Shown piece after piece: positions 1 through 10,121 of a DNA stretch of 64,000 nucleotides. The stretch is from CAVQFD01 sp963724695 (GTDB lineage Bacteria; Acidobacteriota; Vicinamibacteria; Vicinamibacterales; CAVVIG01). A model generated the notes under the pieces. It searched no databases and was not told the origin of the DNA. It worked only from the letters and a program-made list of their open reading frames with translations. Location: the NCBI GenBank assembly GCA_963724695.1, contig CAVRVW010000007.1:124001-188000 (forward strand). The letters are read 5' to 3'. The translations under genes and the position numbers were made by a program. The number at the start of each line of letters is the position of its first letter. Position 1 is the stretch's first letter.

Positions 1-2095
1 CCGGTCGTTGTCGTTCCGACGGCGCTCTTGAAGTTTGCCTCGGCGTCGAGGGCGGCGGCGCTCGCGATGCCCGACGTGGGCATCGCCGTGTTCTTCGTCG
101 CCGGCGTCGCCTTCTCGGGCGTCGGCGCCGCGGCGCCGTGGTTCGTCCTTGCCGCCGTGGTGCTGGGCCTGGCCTGCCGCACGCTCGATATCGAAGGCTG
201 GGGCCTGTTCATCCCCGGAGGGCTGGTCAGCCGGGCCGGGCTGGCGTTCGGGCCGAGGGCCGCTGCCGGCGCTGCCGCCGCACAACTGCTCGAGCGCCTC
301 CTCTTCGCCAGCCTCGTCAGCGTCGTCTTCGGACACTACGTGGCGGCCCTGCCTCTGCCGCTGTTGTTGCCGTCGGCGCGGCTGGCAAGCCTATCTCGCC
401 AACCAGGATCTCGCGGGCCTGGGCGCACTCGGCCTGCTGGGCTTCGCGTGGACCCGGGCGCGCCTCGGCTATGCGACCCATGTGGACCGCGCGGTCCGGC
501 GAACGTGGGCCGCGGTGTCCGTCCTCGTGGCGCTGGTCGTCTGGGCCGCCCTCACGCTGGCCGTGCGCGGCGCCTCCGCCCCGTTGGCCTCGCCGCTGAC
601 GCTGTCGGGATCGGCAGGCGGCGACGGCTGGACCATCGCCCAGCTCGGTTCGCTCGTCGTCGCGTTGCTCGTGGCATTCGGCCACGCGACCGCGGGCGTT
701 GCGAGCGGCGACAGCCTGGCTCGCGCGGCCGGCGAGCTCGAGCCGCCGCGCATCCGCGGGCTGCGACGCACGATGCTGATCCTGACGGTGTACGGCGCCG
801 CGGTCACGGTGGCCGCCAGCTTCCTGTTTGCCACGCTGGTGGACCCCGCCGCACAGTCGACCTGGCTGAACGCGCCGCTTCTGGCGATCGCGCATCACGT
901 GGGCGGTCCTGGGTGGCTGCGGGTCGTGCTGACCATCGCGGTCGTGGCGAGCGCGACGCTGCTCCTCGGGCAGGCCACCCGTGCAGGCATCGCCGGCGCC
1001 GAGGCGATGCTGGTACGGCTTGCTCAGCAGGGTGATGTGTCGAGGGCCCTGACGCTGCCCCACGCGCGGCTGGGCACGCTGGCGCGCGCGAGCGACACGG
1101 CCGCCGGCGTGGCGGCCCTGGCCATCATCTCGAGCGCGGGGCGGGTCGAGTGGATCGCCCATGCCTATGCCGCCACGCTCGCCTGGACGCTGCTGATCAA
1201 GGTGGCGGTGCTGGTCCGCCTCCGCCGTCCGCGCGAGGAGTCGCCATTCCGCGTCCCGGTCAACCTGTGGATCTTCGGACGGGAGTGGCCGCTGGGGCTC
1301 TGGGCAATCGCCGTGGCGGTGGGCTCGACATGGCTCGCCATGCTGGCGTCGGGCGATGCACCCACCATCGGTGCAAGCCTGGCGCTGGCGGGCGTCGCCT
1401 CGGTCTTCGCAGCGTCCGCCCGGAGAGCGCCCGTCGTGCCGGCAGACGAAGGCGACGCGTTCCGCCTGCTGCCCTCGACGGAACTGTCGATGGACAAGGT
1501 GTCCGTCCGGCCGGGAGGCGTGCTCGTCACCGTCCGCAACCCGCACGCGCTGGAGCACGTCGCCCGCGCGCTCGATGCGGCGGCGGACCGCGACGTGGTC
1601 GTCATGACGGCCCGCCTTCTTGGCGTGGACGGGGAGTTCGAGGATCCACGCGACACGAAGCCGACCGCCACCGAGCGCGTGCTCTTCTCGAACATCGTCG
1701 CCATGGCCGAGCGGTACGGCCGCACCGTGCGGCTGTTGATCGTGCCGTCCTACAACGTCTTCGACGCCATCAGTCGACGCCGTGCTCCGGCTGAAGGCGT
1801 CCGACGTCTACGTCGGCGAGTCGACGACCCTCTCCGCGGACGCGCAGTCGCGGCTCCTCGGCGACGCGTGGGAGCGGGCCGACAACCTCAGAGCTCCACG
1901 GCGTGCGGCTGGTCATCCATCACCGAAGCGGCCGGTCCGACGTCTTCCACCTCGGAGCCCACGACCCGGAGCTCTCGTCCGGCGATCTCGATCTTCTCCA
2001 TCACATCTGGCTCGACGCCGCGAAGGCGGTCGGACCACACGTACACCATCACGACGTGGTGCGGGCGGCACTCATCCAAATGGCGCAACAACTGA
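1..2095 (+). CDS. APC-family permease with C-terminal USP-like domain (5' partial)
   Basis: Inner-membrane transporter resembling amino acid/polyamine (APC) permeases. The frame is open at the left edge, so the start lies outside the window. Hydrophobic segments such as VGIAVFFVAGVAFSG and WVAVGSTWLAML-type stretches alternate through about residue 470. A soluble C-terminal part follows (from about 1490) containing VLVTVRNPHALEHVARAL and VVMTARLL, which resembles the universal-stress-protein domains found behind some permeases. Frames must be switched near 385, 1780 and 1895, and again close to the end. The 3' end is approximate: a TGA at 2093 overlaps the start of mgtE. The substrate cannot be told from sequence. 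Confidence 0.6.
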
Positions 2096-3513
2096 ACGGC
2101 CCAGGCCGCGACGAGGCCCTGCAGGGGATCCGGACGGCCGCACGGCCGGCCGACGAACTGTCGGCCATCGTGCGGACTCGCGATTACTCGAAGCTGCGCG
2201 ACATGATCCGCAACCGTCCGCCCGAGCATCTCGCCGCAGCTGCTCGGCGATCTCACGATCGAGGATCAGGTCGTCGTCTTCAGGCTCCTGCCGCGAAAGG
2301 ACGCGGCCGCCACCTTCGAGTACATGTCGCTCGAGCGGCAGGAAACGCTGTTGAAGGCGATGGCGCAGGAGGATGTCGCGGCGCTGCTGAACGAGATGGC
2401 GCCCGACGACCGCACGATGTTCCTCGAGGAGCTGCCGGCGGCGGCCACGCGCCAGCTGCTGGCGCTGCTCACGCCGGAGGAGCGATCGGTCGCGAGCCCG
2501 CTGCTCGGCTACCCGGAAGGCTCGATCGGCCGGTTGATGACGCCGTCGTACATCTCCGTCCGCGAGGACTGGACGATTCAGCAGGTGCTCGACTACGTGC
2601 GCGAGCACGGGCAGGACAGCGAAACGCTCAACGTCATCTACGTCGCGGATGAGCAGGGCCGATTGGTCGACGACCTGCGGATTCGCGAGCTGCTGCTCGC
2701 ATCTCCGGGCAGCCGCGTCTCGGACTTGATGGACCGGCGCTTCGTGGCGCCTGAAGGCGACCGACGATCAGGCGGCGGCGGTCGCGGAGTTCCGCGCCCA
2801 CGATCGGACGGCGCTGCCCGTGACCGACAGCACGGGGATGCTCATCGGCATCGTCACCATCGACGACGTGCTGGACGTCGCGGAAGCGAAGACGACCGAG
2901 GACATCCAGCGCATCGGCGGTTCGGAGGCCCTCGACGAACCGTACATGGTCATCGCGTTCGGCCGGATGATTCAGAAGCGGGCCGGATGGCTGACGGCGC
3001 TCTTCCTCGGCGAGATGCTGACGGCCACGGCGATGGGTGCGTTCGAGGCCGAGATCGAGCGGGCCGTCGTGCTCGCGCTGTTCGTGCCGCTCATCATCTC
3101 GAGCGGCGGCAACTCGGGATCGCAGGCGTCGACGCTGGTCATCCGTGCGCTGGCGCTCGGTGAGGTCACGCTGCGCGACTGGTGGCGGGTCATCCGGCGC
3201 GAGCTCGCCGCGGGCCTGGCGCTGGGCACCATTCTCGGCGGCGATCGGGTTCCTCCGCATTTCCGTGTGGTCCGCGTTTTCCGACATCTACGGGCCGCAC
3301 TGGCTGCTGGTCGCATGGACCGTGGGGCTCTCGCTGGTCGGGATCGTGCTCTGGGGCACACTGATCGGATCGCTGCTGCCGTTCGTGCTGCGGCGACTCG
3401 GCTTCGATCCGGCGACCTCGTCGGCGCCGTTCGTGGCGACGCTCGTGGACGTCACCGGGCTGGTGATCTACTTCAGCGTGGCCCTCGTGCTCCTGCGCGG
3501 GACTTTGTTGTAG
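2080..3513 (+). CDS. mgtE: Magnesium transporter MgtE
   Basis: Mg2+ channel of the inner membrane. The joined frames give the full MgtE order: an N-terminal helical superhelix (ELSAIVRTRDYSKLRDMI, FRLLPRKDAAATFEYMSLE), two CBS domains (GRLMTPSYISVREDWTIQQV; ALPVTDSTGMLIGIVTIDDV) and a C-terminal membrane domain with the signature PLIISSGGNSGSQAST and about five membrane segments. About 477 residues, near the usual 450. Frame breaks lie near 2232, 2752 and 3238, each repairable by one base. The start at 2080 is the ATG nearest the domain and overlaps the permease end; an upstream start in the same frame cannot be excluded. CBS domains in this family sense cytosolic Mg2+. Confidence 0.88.
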
Positions 3514-3564
3514 AACGCGGTATCCGGCCGTTCGGGCCAGACACCGCCGCCCCATCCATCCACC

Positions 3565-4737
3565 ATGACCCGCCGCGCCGTCGTCGCCCTCGGAGCCGGA
3601 CAGCTGGTCAACTGGGGAGTCCTTTACTACGCCTTTGCGGTTCTGCTGCTGCCAGTTGAACAGGATCTGGGCGTGGCGCAGTGGGTCGTCACCGGAGCGT
3701 TCTCCCTGGCGCTGCTCGTGTCGGCGGCTGCCGCCCCGCTCGTCGGCCGGTGGTGCGACCAGGGGTTCGGCGGCCGTGCGATTCAGGCGGGCGGATATGC
3801 CGCCGCCGTGCTCCTTGCGGTGTGGGCGCTCTTTCCGAGCCTCTTCCTGCTCTACGTCGTCTGGACCGGACTCGGACTCTGCATGGCGGCCGCGCTGTAC
3901 GAGCCGGCATTTGCGGTAATCGGCCGCGCGATCGGCGACCCGACCGAACGGTTTCGGACGATTGCCGCGATCACGGTATTCGGTGCGCTCTCGAGCACCG
4001 TGTTCCTGCCGCTGACAGCGTTCCTCGTTCGGGGCTTCGGCTGGCGCACGGCCGTCGGCGTGCTGGCGGCCATGATGGTGGTCTCCACGTTCTCGGCCGG
4101 CCGCTTCGCGCTTGGCGGAATCCAGGGCGCGTCCGCGGCATACCTCGCGGCGCCTGTCTCGTCGCCGCCTGGCACCGGGCAATCTGCGGCCGGGCTCTCA
4201 TTCGGGCTGATCGTCGTCGTGTTCTCGGTCGCGGCGTTTGCGAACCCCGCGTTCACCGCCAACCTCGTCCCCGCGCTCGGCGAGCGCGCCGTGTCGCCGA
4301 CGACGGCGGCTGTGCTGGGGGGACTGCTTGGGATCATGCAGCTCCCGGGCCGCGCGCTCGTCATGAGCGGGCGTTTTGCAGGCGCACCGACTCGGCTCGC
4401 GCTGGTCAGCTTGCTGTTGCAGGCGGCCGGCTTCCTCGTCCTCGGCGTGGCCGTATCGGTTCCCATTCTCGGCGCGGCCATCGCCGTGTTCGGCGTCGGA
4501 GCCGGACTGACGACGCTCGTGCGCCCGCACCTCGTGCAGACGTTGTTCGGGATGGAGCGTGCGGGTTTGTTGAACGGTCAGCTGGCGCGGTGGCAGCAGA
4601 TTGCCCGAGCGGCCGGGCCGATCCTGATGGGATGGCTGGGCGCCGTCGTGGGGTACTCCGGCGCTTTCCTATTGCTCGGCGCACTGATCGCCGCGCTCGC
4701 TGCGATCTTGCACAGGAGCGCCCGAGCAGGAGGTTGA
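3565..4737 (+). CDS. MFS transporter
   Basis: A 390-residue major facilitator with about 12 hydrophobic helices and no frame breaks. The loop between helices 2 and 3 reads GRWCDQGFGGRAIQAGG, in the position of the MFS motif-A loop. The N-terminus (AGQLVNWGVLYYAFAVLLLP) resembles MFS proteins with a functional tie to oxalate/formate or drug efflux, but the substrate is not evident. It ends 20 bases before the convergent tetR-type gene; a regulatory link to that gene is possible but unproven. Confidence 0.85.
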   Translation: MTRRAVVALGAGQLVNWGVLYYAFAVLLLPVEQDLGVAQWVVTGAFSLALLVSAAAAPLVGRWCDQGFGGRAIQAGGYAAAVLLAVWALFPSLFLLYVVWTGLGLCMAAALYEPAFAVIGRAIGDPTERFRTIAAITVFGALSSTVFLPLTAFLVRGFGWRTAVGVLAAMMVVSTFSAGRFALGGIQGASAAYLAAPVSSPPGTGQSAAGLSFGLIVVVFSVAAFANPAFTANLVPALGERAVSPTTAAVLGGLLGIMQLPGRALVMSGRFAGAPTRLALVSLLLQAAGFLVLGVAVSVPILGAAIAVFGVGAGLTTLVRPHLVQTLFGMERAGLLNGQLARWQQIARAAGPILMGWLGAVVGYSGAFLLLGALIAALAAILHRSARAGG

Positions 4738-4757
4738 CATGTCGCGGGGCTGGCGGC

Positions 4758-5432
4758 TCATCGACGGCGCGGGGGCGGCGGGGAGACGACATCGCGTTCC
4801 GGCAGCGCCCACTTCCTGCACGCGTCCAGGAGTTCCTCGCTGACCGCGTGCCCTCGAGTGGCACGTGACAGCAGGAGCCCGCCGATCGTCAGTGCCATCG
4901 TGGCCAGCGCCCGCTCGCGCGCGGAGACGCCGGCGACGGGAGGAACCTGCGTTTCGAACGCCCGGATGCGCGCCTCCAGCGCTTCCGCGCAGGCGTCCCG
5001 CACTTCCCTGGAAGACATCGCCACCTCCGACAGCACCGCGGGATACGCACAGCCGTCGGGATTGTCGCGATGCTCGCGATTCAGATAGCGCTTGAGGGCG
5101 CGCTGAACCCACTCCAGGCCGTGCGACTCCTCCAGCCCGCTCAGCCAGCGCGAACCCCCTCCGAGGAGGCTGCGGACGATCTCGACGTCCATCGCCGTTT
5201 TCGACGGGAAATGCGAATAGAACCCTCCGACGGTCAGGCCGGCGCCGCGCATGACCCGCGGCACGCTCGCGGCCCGCAGCCCCTCGCGCTTCGCGATGAC
5301 GCCGGCCGACTTCAGGATCCGCTCGTGCGTCTCACGCTTCCTGACCGCCCTGCCGGACACGCGCTGCGTGTGCCGCCGGGGACGCGAAGAAGGGGTGCTC
5401 ATGCTGATCACAGCCTCGGGGTTGTGCGACAT
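4758..5432 (-). CDS. TetR-family transcriptional regulator
   Basis: A 224-residue regulator with an N-terminal TetR helix-turn-helix: HERILKSAGVIAKREGLRAA, then GLTVGGFYSHFPSKTAMDVE, where GGFYSHFPSK is the typical recognition helix and following turn. The C-terminal ligand domain contains NPDGCAYPAVLSEVAMSS, like the TetR_C group that has a Cys near the pocket. The first ATG is at 5432; a second ATG at 5402 (MSTPSSRPRR) would remove ten residues and is equally plausible. It is divergent from the DUF5916-type gene at 5557, and the 125-bp gap holds two inverted repeats, the usual arrangement for a TetR repressor controlling itself and its neighbour. Confidence 0.85.
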   Translation of the reverse strand: MSHNPEAVISMSTPSSRPRRHTQRVSGRAVRKRETHERILKSAGVIAKREGLRAASVPRVMRGAGLTVGGFYSHFPSKTAMDVEIVRSLLGGGSRWLSGLEESHGLEWVQRALKRYLNREHRDNPDGCAYPAVLSEVAMSSREVRDACAEALEARIRAFETQVPPVAGVSARERALATMALTIGGLLLSRATRGHAVSEELLDACRKWALPERDVVSPPPPRRR

Positions 5433-5452
5433 CGGTGCGACAGGTTGTCACG

Positions 5453-5471
5453 CATTATAGACATAATGTCT
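5453..5471. promoter_or_regulatory. Candidate TetR operator 1
   Basis: Two overlapping perfect inverted repeats: CATTAT-agac-ATAATG (5453-5468) and AGACAT-a-ATGTCT (5459-5471). It sits just upstream of the TetR gene start in an otherwise AT-rich gap. Function is inferred from position and symmetry. Confidence 0.5.
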
Positions 5472-5528
5472 TTTTCGAACAAGGCGCTACTTGATTCACA
5501 GAATCTCGCTGCTTCCATGAGCGTCTTG

Positions 5529-5546
5529 ACATTATGATATTAATGT
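5529..5546. promoter_or_regulatory. Candidate TetR operator 2
   Basis: Inverted repeat ACATTA-tgatat-TAATGT directly upstream of the ATG at 5557. It shares the CATTAT half-site with the first repeat 60 bp away. A TTGACA hexamer (5526-5531) overlaps its left arm, so binding here could block a promoter. Inferred, not demonstrated. Confidence 0.45.
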
Positions 5547-5556
5547 AGACTTTCAG

Positions 5557-7882
5557 ATGTGGAACGGATTGACCCGAACTGTGCGTTGGCTGCGTCTCGC
5601 CGTGTTGGTTGTTGCCGCATTCTCTGGCGGGGCGGTGGTCGTCCTGGCGCAGGCCGCTGAACCTGCGGACCCGGCGGTGCTCGTGGATGGACGGCCGGTG
5701 CTTGGCGCGCAGGAGGTTTCGGCGCGAAACGAGCGCGGCGTGACGGTCAGAGCCACCCGGATCACAGACCCCCATGCGGATCGACGGCCGGCTCGACGAG
5801 GCCGTCTACAGCGCAGGTCCCGGCCATCACCGAGTTCATCCAGCAGGAGCCGCAGGAGGGCGCGCCGGTCTCGGAGACGACCGAGCGTGGGTGCTGTTCG
5901 ACGACGACAACCTCTACGTCGCGTGCCGGTGCTGGATGGCCGACCCGGAGCCAGATCGTCGCCAACGACATGCGGCGCGACAGCACGAACCTCCGGCAGA
6001 ACGACAACTTCGGCGTGTTCCTCGACACGTTCCACGACCGCCGCAACGGCTTCCTGTTCTACGTGTCGCCGGTCGGCGGCATGTTCGACGGCGCGACCGC
6101 CAACGAGCGGATCAACAACGCCGACTGGAACACGGTCTGGGACGCCAAGGTCACGCCGATTCGACGGAGGGCTGGATCGCCGAGATCGCGATTCCGTTCA
6201 AGTCGCTGCGCTACCAGCCGGGCCGCGAGCAGATCTGGGGCATCAACCTGCGGCGGACGATCCGCGGCAAGAACGAGTACGCCTACATCACGCCGCTCAG
6301 GCCCGAATGGGGCGTCGGCGCGCTTCTTCCGCGCGTCGGCGGCCGCCACGCTGGTCGGCCTCGAGGTGCCGCCGGCCGGCAAGAACCTCGAGATCAAGCC
6401 GTACGCGATCTCGCGGCTGACGACCGACCTGCTGGCGTCGCCCGCCGCTGCGCAACGACCTCGAGTCCCGACGCGGGCGTCGACGTCAAGTACGGCGTCA
6501 CCAAGAGCCTGACCGCCGACTTCACCTACAACACCGACTTCGCGCAGGTCGAGGTCGACGAGGCGCAGGTGAACCTGACGCGCTTCAACCTGCAGTTTCC
6601 CGAGAAGCGCGAGTTCTTCCTCGAGGGCCAGGGCATCTTCACGTTCGGCGGCGTGCGGCGGCGGCGGCCGAGCGGCGGCGACGCGCCGACGATCTTCTAC
6701 AGCCGCCGCATCGGCCTTCGAGGGCGGCACGCGCCGTGCCGATCATCGCCGGCGGCCGCCTGTCAGGCCGCGCCGGCCGGTGACAGCATCGGCGCGCTCA
6801 ACATCGGCACCGACGAGATGCCGTCGCCCAGGCGCGCGCGGCGACGAACTTCACCGTCGCTCCGCGTGCGCCGCGACATCCTGCAGCGCAGCACGATCGG
6901 CGGCGCTGTTCACGAACCGGTCGGTCTCGACGGTGGCGCCCGGCAGCAACCAGGTCGTTCGGCGTCGACGCCAACTTCGCGCTTTCGCAGAACGTCTACC
7001 TCAGCGGCTACGTGGCGACGTCGAAGACCGACGGCCGGACCGGCGACGACCATCAGCTACCGCGCGCAACTTCAACTACGCGGCCGATCGATACGGCGTG
7101 CAGCTCGATCGCATCGTCGTCGGCGACAACTTCAATCCGGAGGTCGGATTTCTGCCGCCGCGAGCAGTTTCCGGCAGCAACTTCGGGTCGGCGCGCTTCA
7201 GCCCACGGCCGCGGCGCAACGACGACGATCCGCCAGTACTTCTACGAGAGCAGCCTCGACTACACCACCGACAACCAGAACCAGCTCGAAGTCGCGCGAG
7301 GCGATCGGCGTCGGCCCGGATCGACCTGCAGAACAGCGACTTCGTTCGCACTCGAGTACTTCCGCGAGTACGAGTTGCTTCGGCGTGCATTCGAGCCCGC
7401 GGCCGGCATCTCGATCCCGTCGGCGGCTATGCGTTTCAGCACGTCCGCGCCTCCTGGAGCCCGGGACAGCAGCACCGGCTCTCCGGAACGGTCGCGGTCG
7501 ACGTCGGCGAGTTCTACGACGGCACCAGGAAGACGGCGTCGCGTGAACGCGCGGCTCGGGGTCGACCGACCAGTTCGGCGTCGAGCCGAACATCTCGCTG
7601 AACTGGATCGACCGCGCCGGCGCGCGACGCGACCGTGCGTCGTGGCGGCGCGCGCGACGACCTTCACGATGACGCCGCGCATGTTCGTCGCCGCGCTCGT
7701 CCAGTACTCGTCGACCAGCACGTCGCTCGCCGACCAACCTGCGCTTCCGCTGGGAGTATCAGCCGGGCAGCGAGCTGTTCGTCGTGTACACCGACGCCCA
7801 CGAGACCGACGTGATGGCCGGCGCGCCATCGCTTCAGAATCGCGGCCTGGTCATCAAGCTGAACAAGTTGCTGCGCTTCTGA
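5557..7882 (+). CDS. DUF5916-type outer-membrane protein with CBM9-like domain
   Basis: Joined frames give a secreted protein of about 775 residues. It starts with a signal peptide (LRLAVLVVAAFSGGAVVVLAQA). A CBM9-like module follows: MRIDGRLDEAVYS, AWVLFDDDNLYVAC, NDNFGVFLDTFHDRRNGFLF, WIAEIAIPFKSLRY. The C-terminal half reads like a DUF5916 beta-barrel: YGVTKSLTADFTYNTDFAQV, FPEKREFFLEGQGIF, DRIVVGDNFNPEVGFL, ending KLNKLLRF. The frame changes roughly every 100-200 bases (more than ten switches), some at homopolymers such as the C run near 5768. Despite this the family order is intact end to end, which points to sequence error rather than decay. It is divergent from the TetR gene and probably controlled by it. 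Confidence 0.75.
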
Positions 7883-7966
7883 CCTTGCCGCATCGCGGCG
7901 TCAACAATCTGTCTGCCTGCCCGGACAGGCCGCTCGTGATAAGGTCGGCGCGGAAAGGACTTCCTA

Positions 7967-8441
7967 ATGCGAACGTCGGCCCTGGTTCTGGCTCTCTTCG
8001 GCCTCGCGGCCGCCTCGCCTGTCGCACAGCAAGCGGTTCAACCACCTCCGCCGACGCCCGGTGCGTTCGTTTCGCAGCCGACGGCGTTCAAGCAGGACTC
8101 GGTGGTGATCGTGCTCGCGCCCAAGGAGGGCATGGAATACAAGGTACCGGCTCGAGAAGGGCGCCGGCCTGCTCTTCACCTGGACGGCCTCTGCCTCGCT
8201 CCACTACGAGCTGCACAGCGAGCCGGCGGCCGGGCCCAAGGGGTACGCGGAAACCTTCGACAAGCAGGACGTGCGCGACTCGGCGCACGGCAATTACGTC
8301 GCGCCCTTTCCCGGCGTGCACGGCTGGTACTGGGAGAACCGCACCGATCGGCAGGTGCAGATCCGGCTGACCGCCGCCGGGGACTTCACCGAGTCGCTGG
8401 AGTACCGGCGCAAGCAGGACGTGAAGATCAAGCGCTTCTAG
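7967..8441 (+). CDS. Periplasmic protein resembling the 'transmembrane anchor protein' C-terminal domain
   Basis: About 157 residues with a signal peptide (ALVLALFGLAAASPVAQQ). The mature part reads GMEYKYRLEKGAGLLFTWTA, then HYELHSEP, HGNYVAPFPGVHGWYWENRT and VQIRLTAAGDF. This resembles small proteins often annotated as transmembrane anchor proteins, which share the GMEYK...WTA...HGW.W.N pattern. The role is unknown. One inserted base near 8143 breaks the frame. AAGGA lies eight bases upstream of the ATG. It follows the DUF5916 gene by 84 bp in the same direction and may be cotranscribed. Confidence 0.6.
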
Positions 8442-8515
8442 TTGGTTCCGGCCAGCCGTGCCTTCCGTTGCGGTTCAGCGACTGAGCGTCACCCGATGAG
8501 ATTCCTTCCCACGCT

Positions 8516-8959
8516 TCACGGCGCGCGCTTATACACGGCGTCTTCGAAATCGGCTTGGTGACTCTGCTCGCTATAGCGGATTTCCAGCAGGTCACCGTTG
8601 AGCGTTCCGATGGGGTCCACGAGGCCAGTGGAACTCAGGAAGCTGATGCGTGCGCCCTCCTGCGTGTAGCGGCTCACATACGCGTTTGTAAAGGCCGCAT
8701 AGTGAAGGGAGTAGGCACCGCTCTCGTAGAGCACAAATTTTGACCCCTTTGTGAAACTGCTCACCGGGTACGACAGCGGTCCAAAGTATTGATAGGTGGT
8801 CGCGGGACCACTCGGCAATTCTACGGTCGGCCGCGGCTGGACTGGCGAGGGTGTGGTCGGAAGCGGACCAGGCGCGGGGAGTCAATCAATGTCGCTGCAG
8901 GCGACGGACAACATCAGGAAGCCGAGGAGCGTTCCACAGCGGCGAATGCTTGCAGTCAT
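8516..8959 (-). pseudogene. Lipoprotein with in-frame TGA after the lipobox
   Basis: From the ATG at 8959 the frame gives a good lipoprotein signal (GTLLGFLMLSVAC, lipobox LSVA-C), then SDID and a TGA at 8884-8882. Exactly the same frame continues as a proline-rich linker (LPAPGPLPTTPSPVQ) and a compact domain (TYQYFGPLSYPVSSFTKGS, FVLYESGAYSLHYAAF, YTQEGARISFLSSTGLVDP) to 8516. Reading through would give about 147 residues. It is either a recent nonsense mutation or a one-base error. A TTG at 8818 could start the downstream part, but without a signal. I recognise no family. Confidence 0.5.
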
Positions 8960-8974
8960 GACAGGCCTCCCAAT

Positions 8975-10029
8975 TCAAGGCCGGGTCAGCATCACCCGGT
9001 GTGACGACGACGAACACGACGCGTATGTTTGAGCCTCATTGCAGCCGGGACTGAGAAGTCTCAAGGCGCCGCTGAGCGTGCCGGTGAAGTGTGGGCCGGC
9101 AGCAGAGAGCCGGGCATTGCCTTGGATCGACAAGGCGGTTTTGTCGTCGATGAACTCGAGGAGGCTCTCGGCAGCCCAGCCATACTCGCAGTAGCCGTAT
9201 TCCCCGGCCCACAGAGAGACCCCGGTCCGGTCGACCGTGCCGTAGAGGAATCCGTACAACCCGGCGCCCTTCACCTCCACCTGAATGGTTCTTTCGATCT
9301 GCGAGACCGCCGCTGAATAGCGCCGCGTCAGGAGTGGTTCTGGAAGCTGCCCGCGACATTCGGGCGCCGCGTCGATGGTCAGCTGATACACGCCCGCGGC
9401 GTCGAGGCGCGGTCCGGCAAGCGCGAGGGCGACGTTCTCTGTGTGGTGATCCGAAAGCGCGAGGGGCAGCTCCTTCGTCTGCGTACCCGCTCTTGCTGAG
9501 GCGGACGAGGCCGTCGGCCGGGACACCGTAGAGGCGATAGCTCCCGAAGAAATCAGTCGAAGCCGACACTCCGCGGCCGACGGCTTCCACCCGGACGCCG
9601 GCAATCGGCAAATCCGGCGTGTCCTCCTCGACAACTTTTCCAACCACTCGAAAGGTGCCGTCAGGGGCGACGACAATTTCGCGCGAGGTGTAGTCGCGCC
9701 CTGCGCTGCCGCTGACGTGTGCCTCCCCGACTTTGACCCCCGTAGCGACGCCGTTCGGCGTAACGACAAGAACCTCGGAATTCCCGCCGGAAAAGGTCGC
9801 CGTGGCGGTCACGTCCTCGGTCGAGCCGTCTGACTTGTGAGTGACCAGCCGGAGCTGAACCGTCCCGCCAGGCGCGATGGTGCCGGGGGCGACAAGCTCG
9901 ACCCGTAATGTGGTCGGAGTCAGACTCGGCCTCGTCGGCGCATCGGTACACGAAGCCAGCGCCACGAGCGCCGTCCCGACGAGGGCGGCCGCTATCCACG
10001 AATGCGTGGCGTACCGTGATCCCTCTCAT
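8975..10029 (-). CDS. Lipoprotein with Ig-like and carboxypeptidase-regulatory-like domains
   Basis: A surface or periplasmic lipoprotein of about 350 residues. The lipobox is VALASC near residue 28. An Ig-like module follows (APGGTVQLRLVTHKSDGSTE, VATGVKVGEAHVSGSAG), then a carboxypeptidase-regulatory-like fold (DLPIAGVRVEAVGRG, FFGSYRLYGVPADG), then a C-terminal domain (YQLTIDAAPECRGQLPEPLL, GFLYGTVDRTGV). Two frame repairs are needed: one base near 10013 to join the ATG at 10029 to the signal peptide, and one near 9495. No enzymatic motif is seen. The start is divergent from the ECF sigma gene. Confidence 0.6.
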
Positions 10030-10121
10030 CTTCAGAAGGTCTAAACGCTCTGCACGAATGAAATCGCACAAGACCCATTGCTCTCCGGGTATCCTTGGCG
10101 TCCACCACAGGTTTTCAGGCC

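Noticed and set aside
8882..8884. Selenocysteine at the in-frame TGA
   Set aside because: No convincing SECIS hairpin follows and the site lies just after a lipobox, not in a redox motif.
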